Below are positions 45,501-53,678 of a stretch of 64,000 bases of DNA, piece after piece; the stretch's first letter is position 1, and each line of letters starts with the position of its first letter. Source of the stretch: Acidobacteriota bacterium (GTDB lineage: Bacteria > Acidobacteriota > Terriglobia > Terriglobales > Acidobacteriaceae); NCBI GenBank assembly GCA_021846275.1, contig JAJZBZ010000005.1, forward strand, positions 169,444-233,443. Reading direction: 5' to 3'. A model generated the notes under the pieces. The model had not been told where the DNA came from, did no database searches, and worked only from the letters and a program-made list of their open reading frames with translations. Made by a program: the position numbers and the translations under genes.

Positions 45501-46757
45501 ATCAACCTGCGCCTGATGGAGTCTTTGGACAGCGACCTCGTGGCCTCCGGAAGCTCGCAGTTTCAAGTTAACGTGAACGGGACACTGCTCAAGCCCGTGC
45601 TTGGCGGCGACGTCACGTTCCATCGCGGCTCATTGGCACTCCGTGATTTTCCAAATGGCCTCAGCAACATTGAGGGTCGGCTTGAGTTCAGCCAGAATCG
45701 ACTCGAAGTGCGCTCACTCACCGCCGTCAGTGGCGGTGGCGTACTCAGGGTCGGCGGTTACATCGGCTTTCAGAACGCTCTCTACGCCGATCTCACGGCA
45801 ACAGGCCAGGACATCCGCATTCGCTATCCGCAGGGTGTCAGCTCTCTTGCAGACGCAAAACTGCGCCTGCAAGGGCCACAAACAAATCTGCTGCTCAGCG
45901 GCAATGTCGTCATCACTCGTTTCGCCATTGGTTCCGACCTCGATCTGGCTTCACTCTCAGCGCCCTCCACAGTGGTTCAGCCAGTCATCAGTTCGGATGC
46001 GCCGTCCAATCATCTCCGGCTCGACGTGCATCTGACCACAGCCCCGATGCTCACCTTTCAGAACGCCTATAACGCAAAGCTCGCTGGCGACGCGGATCTA
46101 CGCCTTCGCGGCACACTGGCTTCGCCGTCAGTGCTGGGCAAAATCACACTCACTGAAGGCAGCGCCTCCATCGGCGGCACGCATTACGAGTTGCAACGCG
46201 GTGACATTACTTTCAACAATCCCGTCCGCATCGAACCCAATGTCGATCTCGACGCCTCCGCGCGCGTCGAGGACTACGACATCATTCTTGGACTGCATGG
46301 AACCCCCGGTCGCCTGAAGGTCACGTATCGTTCCGAGCCGCCGCTGCCGGAGACGGACGTGATCTCGCTCCTCACACAGGGACAAACCACGGAAGAGCAA
46401 TCCGTTTACGTGCAGCAGCAGCAACAACAGGCGGGCGACAATCCTGAAACCGCGATGCTTCTCGGTGGTGCCCTCGATGCCACGGTTTCCAATCGGGTGC
46501 AGCGACTCTTCGGCTCAGGAGCCGTTCGCGTCGATCCCAACTTCATTGGTTCGGTCGGCAACTCTTCGGCGCGTGTGACGGTCGTTGAACAGCTCGGGCC
46601 TAATCTCACCTTCACCTTCGCCAGCAACGTCAATACCACGGCTCAGCAGCTCATCCAGGCCGAATATGCGGTCAACCGCCATGTTTCTCTTCTCATCACT
46701 CAGGACGAGAATGGCATCTTCTCGGTCGTCATCAAAACCCGCAGGCGCTATCGCTGA
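42513..46757 (+). CDS. tamB: translocation and assembly module TamB-like protein
   Basis: A 1414-aa inner-membrane-anchored protein that spans the periplasm. A single N-terminal helix (AAIVVGFFALITLFTLLALYHV, about residues 29-50) is followed by over 1200 residues of repetitive beta structure of the AsmA/TamB type. The C-terminal DUF490 domain has GDADLRLRGTLASPSVLGKI, ELQRGDITFNNPVRIEPNVD and PLPETDVISLLTQG, and the tail ends VVIKTRRRYR. Such proteins bridge inner and outer membranes and are linked to Omp85 partners and phospholipid transport. ATGA overlap with the SurA-like gene indicates one operon. Confidence 0.93.
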   Translation: MTDEPEGEKQGQQREEGIARAASRWLRHAAIVVGFFALITLFTLLALYHVANSRETQSQVRRWLVRKLYDSTGGRSEIGQLRWNLPRLSIDLDNVTIHGLEHAGEAPWFHVDHVHLGLGIVGLLQSGVTAHLVLNQAQIESPRWHYEIYPDGSTNQPHPIYPQRPGKPLLDTLFDLRIGNLQVRHGVLLLANRTLPVDFRARDASLYLGWLPTLGSAEHLQPSSIQKQTDGVYRIVAELNEIQLWQGPLTGKVPPMNAQLSLRALLHHDELDIEQMQLAALHQTLNLRGTVRHFAQPFWHLDSTGSVDLRTLAPATGFPSLPEGIATLSFHVDGKGADYVAQGSLAGTDVRYKDQIADAHVRSMTAHFRATPALLTVTQIVAHLREGGEIDGDFTYDNWLFPTPLPGSAEERRYLDAHQKVPTSTARIHAALHHVSLDTVLLDLASPQFRRLGYDAQVDGTTLTTWTGLAYDLAIEAHLQLTPTGLSRVGLASVHGRVDGTFYAGLGSIAVSRMQIQLPHSQVSGSGTLGVFPITRPSNMQLDFTSSDLTEFDATLRALELKSGNRVGAAALPAVFDQPELHGSATFHGTLTNAWLTPVIDGHLTATHLGIEIPEPGIDTPPRFVDWDSVAADGRYSPSSILVRSALLRRNQATLKLSGQIDTSNPNYTLADTADEFDSNASLRVNADLQQYPIHDLLPLAGVQAPVDGELSGHIALNGRANALVGSAQLRVAHPFVHGVALSSVDASGSIQDQKITIHRLHLTQGQGVVSAQGIIDLTQNTFQATADGASLDLSPWFSTSSGNLSLNGTLRFHATGSGATQNPQMQLSAVVGNIRLADQPFSDLHLDGKVLDHQAAYTLQSRQNAGDLLLRGTTRLDSQMLTQANLSLTHFDLGAALEMMHITGITGQSDWEGTGYVSGPLSHPKQLNGEARLKQLTAVLEGVQLRSQGDVHALLSNGVAHLDPVEITGEDTDVRVHADVQITGQQQVDIAAQGGINLRLMESLDSDLVASGSSQFQVNVNGTLLKPVLGGDVTFHRGSLALRDFPNGLSNIEGRLEFSQNRLEVRSLTAVSGGGVLRVGGYIGFQNALYADLTATGQDIRIRYPQGVSSLADAKLRLQGPQTNLLLSGNVVITRFAIGSDLDLASLSAPSTVVQPVISSDAPSNHLRLDVHLTTAPMLTFQNAYNAKLAGDADLRLRGTLASPSVLGKITLTEGSASIGGTHYELQRGDITFNNPVRIEPNVDLDASARVEDYDIILGLHGTPGRLKVTYRSEPPLPETDVISLLTQGQTTEEQSVYVQQQQQQAGDNPETAMLLGGALDATVSNRVQRLFGSGAVRVDPNFIGSVGNSSARVTVVEQLGPNLTFTFASNVNTTAQQLIQAEYAVNRHVSLLITQDENGIFSVVIKTRRRYR

Positions 46758-46787
46758 CCCACTCTTCGCGCGGCGGGAAGAGATGCG

Positions 46788-47120
46788 CTACTTGTCAATG
46801 ATCCGGCGCAGTTCCGCTGTCCATTCGCGCAGATTTTCTGCCGTCCCGCAGCCTGCTTCCGCCGCGAAAAACTCTTCCAGCGCCCGCGCAATCTCTGTTC
46901 CGCGCGCCAAACCAAACATTCCCAGCGAACCGGCCAGCTTGTGCGCCGCCTGATGGGCCGCCTCGCGCATCGCCACGGTACAGCAAGCGTTCTCCGTCGC
47001 CGCCAGCGCGACTTCCACATCCTCGATCCGCCTCAGTATTTCGGGCCGAAACCGAATCCACAGCGCCTCAAGCGACGCTGAGATTGTGCGTACTTGTGAT
47101 CCTTCGCACGGCAAATTCAT
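46788..47120 (-). CDS. histidine phosphotransfer (HPt) protein
   Basis: A 110-aa helical protein. The HPt signature AAHKLAGSLGMFGLARGTE contains the phosphorylatable His and the following Lys, Gly and Gly that shape the site. It carries no other domain. It is the last gene of a minus-strand set with a hybrid kinase and a single receiver, and so probably shuttles phosphate between them or to a distant regulator. Its stop is 30 bp from the convergent tamB stop. Confidence 0.85.
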   Translation of the reverse strand: MNLPCEGSQVRTISASLEALWIRFRPEILRRIEDVEVALAATENACCTVAMREAAHQAAHKLAGSLGMFGLARGTEIARALEEFFAAEAGCGTAENLREWTAELRRIIDK

Positions 47121-47173
47121 TGCCTCGCCATTTCTCCGCGGTCACAATTCTGCGCCCTTCTGCCTCGCATTGT

Positions 47174-47545
47174 CTACCAGCCCAAAACACTTTCAATCTG
47201 ACTGGAAAGAAGCAGCGGATCAAAAGGCTTCGTCAGCACGGCGCGCACACCCAGATCAGCAAAACGACGCTGATCGGCGCTCTGTACTTTTGCCGTTAAC
47301 AGAATGACTGGAATCGACGATGTCGTCGGCGCTTTCTGCAATTCGCGAAAGGTCGTCGGCCCGTCCATGCCCGGCATCATCACATCGAGAAGGATCACGT
47401 CCGGACGATCCTTCTTCGCGCGCTCCACACCTGCTGCGCCGCTGTTCGCCACGATCACTTCCCAGCCCGCCACCGTCTCCAGGCTCAGCGCTGCCACTTC
47501 GCGAATATCGTCTTCATCATCAATAATCAGAATTTTTTTTGACAC
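47174..47545 (-). CDS. single-domain response regulator (CheY-like)
   Basis: A 123-aa receiver with all key residues: IIDDEDD acidic pair, VILLDVMMPGMDG with the acceptor Asp, VILLTA Thr and LTKPFD Lys. No output domain. It lies between the hybrid kinase gene (39-nt gap) and the HPt gene (53-nt gap), all on minus. It may act as a phosphate sink, a shuttle or an effector by protein contact. Confidence 0.92.
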   Translation of the reverse strand: MSKKILIIDDEDDIREVAALSLETVAGWEVIVANSGAAGVERAKKDRPDVILLDVMMPGMDGPTTFRELQKAPTTSSIPVILLTAKVQSADQRRFADLGVRAVLTKPFDPLLLSSQIESVLGW

Positions 47546-47584
47546 AGCAGCTGGCTCTCCTTCTTCAATTGCAAATCATTCCTC

Positions 47585-50500
47585 TCAGGTTGTCCTGTTG
47601 CCGCCGGATGCTGCGGCGGAAAATGTTTCCGCTTCCGCAGCCGGATCGACCAGCGACGACTCGCGCCGTTGCCGCGAGCGCCGAAGCATCGTCAGCACCA
47701 GGGATTCCAGTTGCTGCGGCTGCACACGGGCCTTGGTCAGAAACTGCGTCGGCCCAAGCTGCAACAAAGAACGTTCGTCCTGCGGAATCTCTCGCGCCGA
47801 GTAAACCACCAGTGGCAGGTGAGCGAAATCTTCATTCTGCCTCAGCCAATCCACCACGTTAAATCCATCACCGTCCGGCAGCGAAAGGTCGAGCACGATC
47901 AGTTGCGGGCGGAATGACAGGCAGAAATTCAGCGCATCCTGGCGCGTATGCGCCTGCTGCACCTGCATTCCGCTGCGGGAAAAAACATCGGCGATAATCC
48001 GCGCGAGGTCTTCGTCATCCTCCACCACGAGGATGCGCGCCGATTCACCGGGGACAGACAGAACGAGAGCCAGATCCCGCAGCAACTGATCCTCTTTGTC
48101 CGTCTTCTGTATCCATCCGTCCACACCCATGGGCAGTGCAGTTAGAGCATCCGGGGCGCTCATGCTCAGCAGGACAATCGGCACCTGTCGCGCGGTGGCC
48201 TGCTGTCTGAGTTGCGGCAGAATCCCCCAGCCGTAAAACTGATCCAGCGAAGCGTCCAGCAGAATCGCCTCCAGTTTGCGCGGCACAAGCTGGTCGCGAT
48301 CTTCCCACAGCGCATCCAGAGTCGCCTGTGCGGTCGGAGCTTCCACCACCAGATATCCCTGCCTGCGCAGCATGGCTGCAACGCTTGCCCGCGACTTTTC
48401 ATTCGCATCCGCGATCAGCAGAGTTCCATGTGTTTCGGATTCTTCGGGAGCGGCTTCAACTGTTTTTTCAGTTTCTGGATGAAAAGGCAGAAGCACCCGG
48501 AAGGTCGATCCGCGCACGGCATTCCGCTCCGCCCATATCCTGCCGCCGTGCTGCCGAACAATCGTCTTGCAGATGGCTAAACCCAGCCCACTGCCGCCCT
48601 TTTGCCGAGAGTCGGATGCATCCACCTGCTGGAAACGGTCGAAAATCTTGTCCAGCTTGTCGGCCGGAATGCCCCGGCCCTGGTCGATGACCGACAACAC
48701 GATCGCGCTTGACCCCGCGCGCACCGTGACGGAAACAGTCGCACCCTTCGGAGAAAACTTGATTGCGTTGGAAAGCAGATTCGTCAGCACCTGCAGCAGC
48801 CTGTCAGGATCTGCCTGCAACTGCACTGCATTCGCATCGTGAATCAGTTGCACTTCGGCTGCATCCGCCACCGGAGCCATTCCGTCCATCGCCTGCTGCA
48901 CAATGTCGTTCAGCGCGACAGGACGAAAGCTCAGCGGCTCACGTCCGCTCTGGATTCGCTCCAGATCCAGGATGTCGTTAATCAGCCGCACCAGCCGGTC
49001 GGAGTTGGACAACGCGATCCGAAGCAGATTTGCCGCTTTCTCGTTTACTTCGCCCAGAATTCCCGAGGACAGCAGCCCCAGAGCGCCACGAATCGATGTC
49101 AACGGGGTGCGCAGCTCATGGCTCACCGTGGAGACAAACTCATCCTTCAGCTTGTCCAGCGCAAAACGTTGTGTAATGTCGCGGAAGCTCATCACCGTTC
49201 CGGAGTAGCGCCCGTTTTCCAGAATCGGAGTGAGCGAAAATTCGACTGGGAAGGAACTCCGATCCCTTCGCCAAATTGAGATTTCGCCGCCAGTCGGCTT
49301 GTGCTGCTTCAATCCAGCAAGCAATGCACAACTCTCTGCGCAGTCCTCCGTTCCACCGGGGCGCGCGCCATGCAGCAGCTCGTGCAGATCAGATCCTGCT
49401 TCGTCGGCAGACTCCACGCGCAGCAGCCGAGCGGCGGCCGGGTTCATCGTCGTCACGGCTCCACTTCGGTCCATTGCACAGATGCCGTCGGCAATCGTAT
49501 CCAGCAGAACCTTCTGCGTGTGGTGCAACTCGTCGGCTCGCTCCTGTTCACGAGACCGAGCCAGCATCTGGCCGAGTGGCGTCAGAACGGTGTCAACCGT
49601 GGCCACCGCTTCCTGGTCCTCATGCATGCGGTGGCGGCAGAAAAACTCCAGCACGGCAATCACCCGGTTCCTGGCGCGAACAGGAGTTGCCCAGCCGCAT
49701 GTCAGCCCGAAGCGCAGCGCCGGATGATTGCCCCATTGCGCGTCGGCTGCGGAAAAATCCTCCACCCATACACCGCAGTTCCGCCGCAATGTCTCCTCGG
49801 CAAGGCTTCTGTTGTTCGCGCCCGCGTGCATCATCGTCTGCTGCAAAAAACCGTCCATCTGTTGATCCGGCGATGTCCAGCCGACGTGAAATTGCAAAGC
49901 AGCTTCATCCGGCGAAACCTGCCACAGGAAAGCCGCATCCCAGCCCAGCGACAGGCACAGCGTCTCCAGAATGCGCACCGAGGCCGACTGCGACGAGGCG
50001 CTCTGGCTGATAATCTGCGTCGTCGTCAGTTGCAGGCTCAGCCTGCGTTCTCTGCGCCTCTGTTGCGTCATGTCGCGCACGATGCAGCGAACCGTCGCCG
50101 CGGAGTTCTCTCTGCGGCGCGTGCTCAGCGATATCTCCAGCTCCAGTGGCCTGCCATCGCTGCTTCGGGTTTGCAGCGGAAATCCGTCGATTTCTGCCCC
50201 GCCAAGCGCCCTTAGGAACAGTTCCGCCACCTGTTCGCGAACTGTAGCATCGAAAAGCTCCTCCAGCCGCTCAACGCGCTGAAAGGCCCTCTCGTCGAAT
50301 CCGAAACAGGTTCTCCACGCAGGATTCGAGTACAGAAATTTGCCTTCCGCGCTCAACACGGCAATCGAATCCACGGCATGCTCGAAGAGGTCGCGATAGC
50401 GCTCGCTGGACTCACGCAGTGCAAACTGTCGTTCGCTTCGATTGCGCTGGTCCTGAGCGACCGCCAGCAATCCTCGCGCCTGTCCGTCGTCATCCCGCAG

Positions 50501-51061
50501 CACAGACAGAAACAGCGAGGCTGGGATTTCTTCGCCATTCGAACGCTTGATCTGAAAATGCACGGGACGCACCTGGCTCGGCGGCAGCGAAGCCAGTGAG
50601 CGCACGCAGAAATCAAAAGGCAAAAGACTCTCGGCTTGAGCGGCAAGCTCCGGTTGCACGCGGGACAGCGCCTTTCGCACTCGCTCCAGTTCTCCTTCGG
50701 CAAAGAACTCCTGAATCCTGCGCTTGCCCACCAGATCCGCCGAATGCACCGCAAAGCCTCGCTCGGCGGAGGGATTGACGTAGGTAAAAACCCCTTCCAT
50801 CGTTGTAGCGAAAATCATCGAATGAGCCGAATCCAGCATCCACTTTGGTGCCGGCGCATTCCTGTCAGCGCCGTTCCGTCGACTCTTGCCGCGCGGCTCC
50901 CACGCCAGCAGCGCCAACATGGGCGCGACCCCGGCGGCAAACGTACACAGCCAGAGCACCAGCGTCAGTCGACCCACTGTCCACTGTAGCACCGCTCCCA
51001 GCGCGCAAAACGCAATCGCGCAGCAGAGAATGATCCGTGCCTGGGGAACGTACCTTTGCAT
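47585..51061 (-). CDS. hybrid sensor histidine kinase with two receivers
   Basis: A 1158-aa membrane kinase. Two transmembrane helices (about 10-55) are followed by PAS domains (about 70-210 and 215-345), a GAF-like region (about 350-500) and another PAS (about 510-635). The HisKA H-box is FVSTVSHELRTPLTSIRG (His ~647), the ATPase has NLLSNAIKFSPKG, DQGRGIPADKL and GGSGLGLAICKTIV, and two receivers end the protein. Receiver 1 keeps LLDAS Asp but has a weak acidic pair (IADANE); receiver 2 is canonical (VVEDDED, VLDLSLPDGDG, LTKA). ATG 51061 has AAGGAAT upstream. Architecture suggests a multi-step relay with the adjacent receiver and HPt proteins. Confidence 0.93.
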   Translation of the reverse strand: MQRYVPQARIILCCAIAFCALGAVLQWTVGRLTLVLWLCTFAAGVAPMLALLAWEPRGKSRRNGADRNAPAPKWMLDSAHSMIFATTMEGVFTYVNPSAERGFAVHSADLVGKRRIQEFFAEGELERVRKALSRVQPELAAQAESLLPFDFCVRSLASLPPSQVRPVHFQIKRSNGEEIPASLFLSVLRDDDGQARGLLAVAQDQRNRSERQFALRESSERYRDLFEHAVDSIAVLSAEGKFLYSNPAWRTCFGFDERAFQRVERLEELFDATVREQVAELFLRALGGAEIDGFPLQTRSSDGRPLELEISLSTRRRENSAATVRCIVRDMTQQRRRERRLSLQLTTTQIISQSASSQSASVRILETLCLSLGWDAAFLWQVSPDEAALQFHVGWTSPDQQMDGFLQQTMMHAGANNRSLAEETLRRNCGVWVEDFSAADAQWGNHPALRFGLTCGWATPVRARNRVIAVLEFFCRHRMHEDQEAVATVDTVLTPLGQMLARSREQERADELHHTQKVLLDTIADGICAMDRSGAVTTMNPAAARLLRVESADEAGSDLHELLHGARPGGTEDCAESCALLAGLKQHKPTGGEISIWRRDRSSFPVEFSLTPILENGRYSGTVMSFRDITQRFALDKLKDEFVSTVSHELRTPLTSIRGALGLLSSGILGEVNEKAANLLRIALSNSDRLVRLINDILDLERIQSGREPLSFRPVALNDIVQQAMDGMAPVADAAEVQLIHDANAVQLQADPDRLLQVLTNLLSNAIKFSPKGATVSVTVRAGSSAIVLSVIDQGRGIPADKLDKIFDRFQQVDASDSRQKGGSGLGLAICKTIVRQHGGRIWAERNAVRGSTFRVLLPFHPETEKTVEAAPEESETHGTLLIADANEKSRASVAAMLRRQGYLVVEAPTAQATLDALWEDRDQLVPRKLEAILLDASLDQFYGWGILPQLRQQATARQVPIVLLSMSAPDALTALPMGVDGWIQKTDKEDQLLRDLALVLSVPGESARILVVEDDEDLARIIADVFSRSGMQVQQAHTRQDALNFCLSFRPQLIVLDLSLPDGDGFNVVDWLRQNEDFAHLPLVVYSAREIPQDERSLLQLGPTQFLTKARVQPQQLESLVLTMLRRSRQRRESSLVDPAAEAETFSAAASGGNRTT

Positions 51062-51354
51062 CAATTCCTTCAGTCCTTAGCCCGCGTTCGCCGCAACGGG
51101 GGTGGAATAGTCTTTGTGTTTTGTACGCGCTCGATACAACTCTACAACTTTCGTGTTATGCACGATGAAACGATTGGAACATTGTTGCGGCACGAACCGC
51201 AAAAATAATCGTTCTCGGAATCCGTTCCCGCAATAACCGCGCCTGGGTTACTTCGGTGTCTGCACAAGCCTGCCAATCGATGCTCATTCCTTCCGGCAAA
51301 ATTTCGTAACGCCTTTTCATCCTCTGTCGTTCGCTGCTCGCTATACTGCATTCC

Positions 51355-52281
51355 ATGAACTCCACACTGCTGCGCGCCTCATCCCTGTTGCTCATCGCCG
51401 CTCTGTCCCTTCCGCAAACCGTTTTTGCATGGGGCAGCGTCGGCCATCGCATGATCAACCGGCTCGCCGAGTCGGCATTGCCGAAGGATATGCCCACCTT
51501 CCTGCGCACGCCCGCGGCTCTCGATGACGTGGAGTATCTCGGCCCGGAGCCGGACCGCTGGCGATCCCCGAGCGAACCTGAATTAAATAACGCCCAGGCT
51601 CCGGAACATTTTCTGGACATGGAGTATCTAGCGCAGCTTGGCCCGCTGCCGCACGAGCGTTTTCAATACGAAAAGCTCGCCCTGCTCCACGGTCTCGACC
51701 CTGCCCATGTTGGCCTCCAACCCTGGCAGACCGATGAGGTCTGGGAGCGGCTGAAGGCCGCATTCCGCTCTTACCGCGACCTCTCTGCCGCGCACAAAAA
51801 CACCGCACCCGTGCAACAGGCCATCCTCTTTTACATCGGCTGGCTCGGGCACTACGTCGGTGACGGATCCCAGCCTCTCCACACCACGGTCAACTACAAC
51901 GGATGGGCCTTGGTGGCGAACCCGAACCACTTCAGTCGACAGCCCGGCATTCACAGCCTTTTTGAAACCACCTTTGTCGGTCCGGACGGCGCAAACATTC
52001 CCTCCGCTGACGTCGCCGCAAAGATGACTCCCGTTCACTTCGTGCAGGGCGATGTCTTCGACGCCTACATCCGTTATCTTCACGCAACGTCAGCCGATGT
52101 CGAGCCACTCTATCTGCTCGACAAGCACGGTGCCTTCGATGGCAAGGGCAACCCGGAATCCCGCGCCTTTGTCGAGCAGAGACTCGCCGACGGCGCGTCG
52201 ATGCTGCGCGATCTCGTCTATACCGCGTGGGTGCGCAGTGCCGACCCTGTGCCGCAGTTCAGCGGCCACTCCGGTGTCTGA
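51355..52281 (+). CDS. S1/P1-type zinc nuclease
   Basis: A secreted nuclease/phosphatase that degrades single-stranded RNA or DNA using three zinc ions. The 308-aa precursor has a signal peptide (LLLIAALSLPQTVFA) predicted to be cut before Trp-26, giving the N-terminal WGSVGH of the family, where Trp1 and His6 bind zinc. Further ligands fall in HFLDMEY and IGWLGHYVGDGSQPLHTT. A likely periplasmic or extracellular role is nucleotide or phosphate scavenging. No neighbour is functionally linked. The ~290 bp upstream (51062-51354) show no gene. Confidence 0.9.
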   Translation: MNSTLLRASSLLLIAALSLPQTVFAWGSVGHRMINRLAESALPKDMPTFLRTPAALDDVEYLGPEPDRWRSPSEPELNNAQAPEHFLDMEYLAQLGPLPHERFQYEKLALLHGLDPAHVGLQPWQTDEVWERLKAAFRSYRDLSAAHKNTAPVQQAILFYIGWLGHYVGDGSQPLHTTVNYNGWALVANPNHFSRQPGIHSLFETTFVGPDGANIPSADVAAKMTPVHFVQGDVFDAYIRYLHATSADVEPLYLLDKHGAFDGKGNPESRAFVEQRLADGASMLRDLVYTAWVRSADPVPQFSGHSGV

Positions 52282-52352
52282 ATCCAGTCCCCGATCAGGG
52301 CTGGAAGACCGGGGATGCAACATTTGCCCCCGCCACTGCTCTCAGGATTCGC

Positions 52353-52799
52353 TTACCGACGGGTCGCGGCCATGCGCAAGAAGATTTGCCGTAGCGCCGC
52401 ATGGAGCAGAACTGCCATCGGGAGAGAGACCACCATCCACGCCAGGAACAGGTGCGCCATCAGCCAGCCAATCTGCGGCAACAGATGCGAAACATTTTGA
52501 GACCAGGGCACCAACTGCCCCGCCGCCCGTGCTGTTGGATGCCCCAGCAACCATCGACCAAGCCGCAAAAACGGCAAAAAGAGCAGTACCTGCAAGGGCA
52601 TGGCAAACCAGTTCGCCGCCTGAATGGCAATCAGGTTCAGTCGCATCCCCGCCGCCACTCCCACACAAAGCAGCGTCGATACGCCAAAAATCGGCAGGCA
52701 TCCGATCACAACTCCCACTGTCACGGCGAGCGCCAGATCCGACGGACTCAGGCCACCGCGCAGCAGCCCCTGCATTGCGTGATGGACTCCGCCGCTCAT
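52353..52799 (-). CDS. DUF2062 membrane protein
   Basis: A 148-aa protein with three to four hydrophobic segments. GLSPSDLALAVTVGVVIGCLP and FGVSTLLCVGVAAGMRLNLIA match the DUF2062 pattern (SP..IALGFAIGVFIGxxP then a small-residue-rich helix), followed by FAMPLQVLLFLPFLRLGRW and a C-terminal helix. The function of the family is unknown; it is often found near glycosyltransferases, but not here. Confidence 0.8.
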   Translation of the reverse strand: MSGGVHHAMQGLLRGGLSPSDLALAVTVGVVIGCLPIFGVSTLLCVGVAAGMRLNLIAIQAANWFAMPLQVLLFLPFLRLGRWLLGHPTARAAGQLVPWSQNVSHLLPQIGWLMAHLFLAWMVVSLPMAVLLHAALRQIFLRMAATRR

Positions 52800-52972
52800 A
52801 ATCGCCGCCTCATTGTTGACGATATCGGCGGCATTTCAGCGGTGTGCAGTGGAAATGTGAATTTTCCAACAGAAATTCATTTTAGGAATCTCAGCGGGCA
52901 CGGGTGTCGCTCGTCTTCCACCAGTGATTCAGGCGCATCCTCTCCAAAGTCGCGCAAACAGATCGCACGACT

Positions 52973-53049
52973 TGGTAGGCGAGACAGGGATCGAACCTGT
53001 AACCCCCGGCTTAGAAGGCCGGTGCTCTATCCAATTGAGCTACTCGCCC
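52973..53049 (-). tRNA. tRNA-Arg (anticodon TCT)
   Basis: A full cloverleaf on minus. Acceptor GGGCGAG pairs with CTCGCCT (first pair G-U), the T arm is GGTTCGATCC, the anticodon stem CGGCC-type holds the loop CTTCTAA with anticodon TCT, and 3' CCA is encoded. The 5' end overlaps the last 10 nt of the upstream coding region on the same strand. Confidence 0.95.
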
Positions 53050-53678
53050 GTGCGCGATTCCTGTTGCCATTGTAATGCGGATTCGGTTTTCCGCTGAGGC
53101 GATGGAGTGGCGCAGATGTGCCCGACTGCGAGGCAGAGCGCGTGTTCCAGTGCTGTCCGTGCCTGCGTCTCTGTCGGCCCGCAGCCGTAGATGTACAGCG
53201 ACAGTCCGAAGCCGAAGCCCGAGGTGGAAAACGCCTCGCGTACGACGATCTCCACGCGGCCATGAGGGCAGTGCTCGGCGCGCAGAACTGAAACAGAAGC
53301 CCGCGCCCACGCCTCCGCCGCAGCCAACTGCGTCCATGCAGCGATATTCTGCGGCAGCAGATCGATGTAGCAGACGGCAAGACGCTGGCAGTTCCCGCCT
53401 TCAGGGCAGATCGCTTCGGAATCCGCAACTTCCGGTGCCAGATCGTCGGTCCAGAAATCACACTTCGTGCTGCGAAAGTTTGCGCACTCACGAAGAACCT
53501 TTCGCAGCGCGATGCCGAGCGGCGGAAAGCTGCGCACTTCACTGAGCGAATTGATCCGGGAATTCATCTGCTCAGCATCACCGGCCAGATCGATCCAGCC
53601 GGGCCAGCCGGTGTCGATCACCGGCGCGCTGCCTCCGATCTCCGCGCAACCAATCTCGACACTCCAGTCAACCTCCAT
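53040..53678 (-). CDS. conserved hypothetical protein
   Basis: A 212-aa protein I do not recognise. It begins MEVDWSVEIGCAEIGGSAPV and contains several Cys (KVLRECANFRSTKC, EAICPEGGNCQRLAVC). It reads like a small soluble alpha/beta protein with a conserved-looking core, REAFSTSGFGFGLSLYIYGC. The start overlaps the stop of the hydrolase gene upstream by 11 nt, indicating coupling. Its stop lies 10 nt inside the tRNA-Arg gene. A longer open frame upstream to 53837 would overlap the hydrolase gene and is unlikely. Confidence 0.6.
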   Translation of the reverse strand: MEVDWSVEIGCAEIGGSAPVIDTGWPGWIDLAGDAEQMNSRINSLSEVRSFPPLGIALRKVLRECANFRSTKCDFWTDDLAPEVADSEAICPEGGNCQRLAVCYIDLLPQNIAAWTQLAAAEAWARASVSVLRAEHCPHGRVEIVVREAFSTSGFGFGLSLYIYGCGPTETQARTALEHALCLAVGHICATPSPQRKTESALQWQQESRTGE

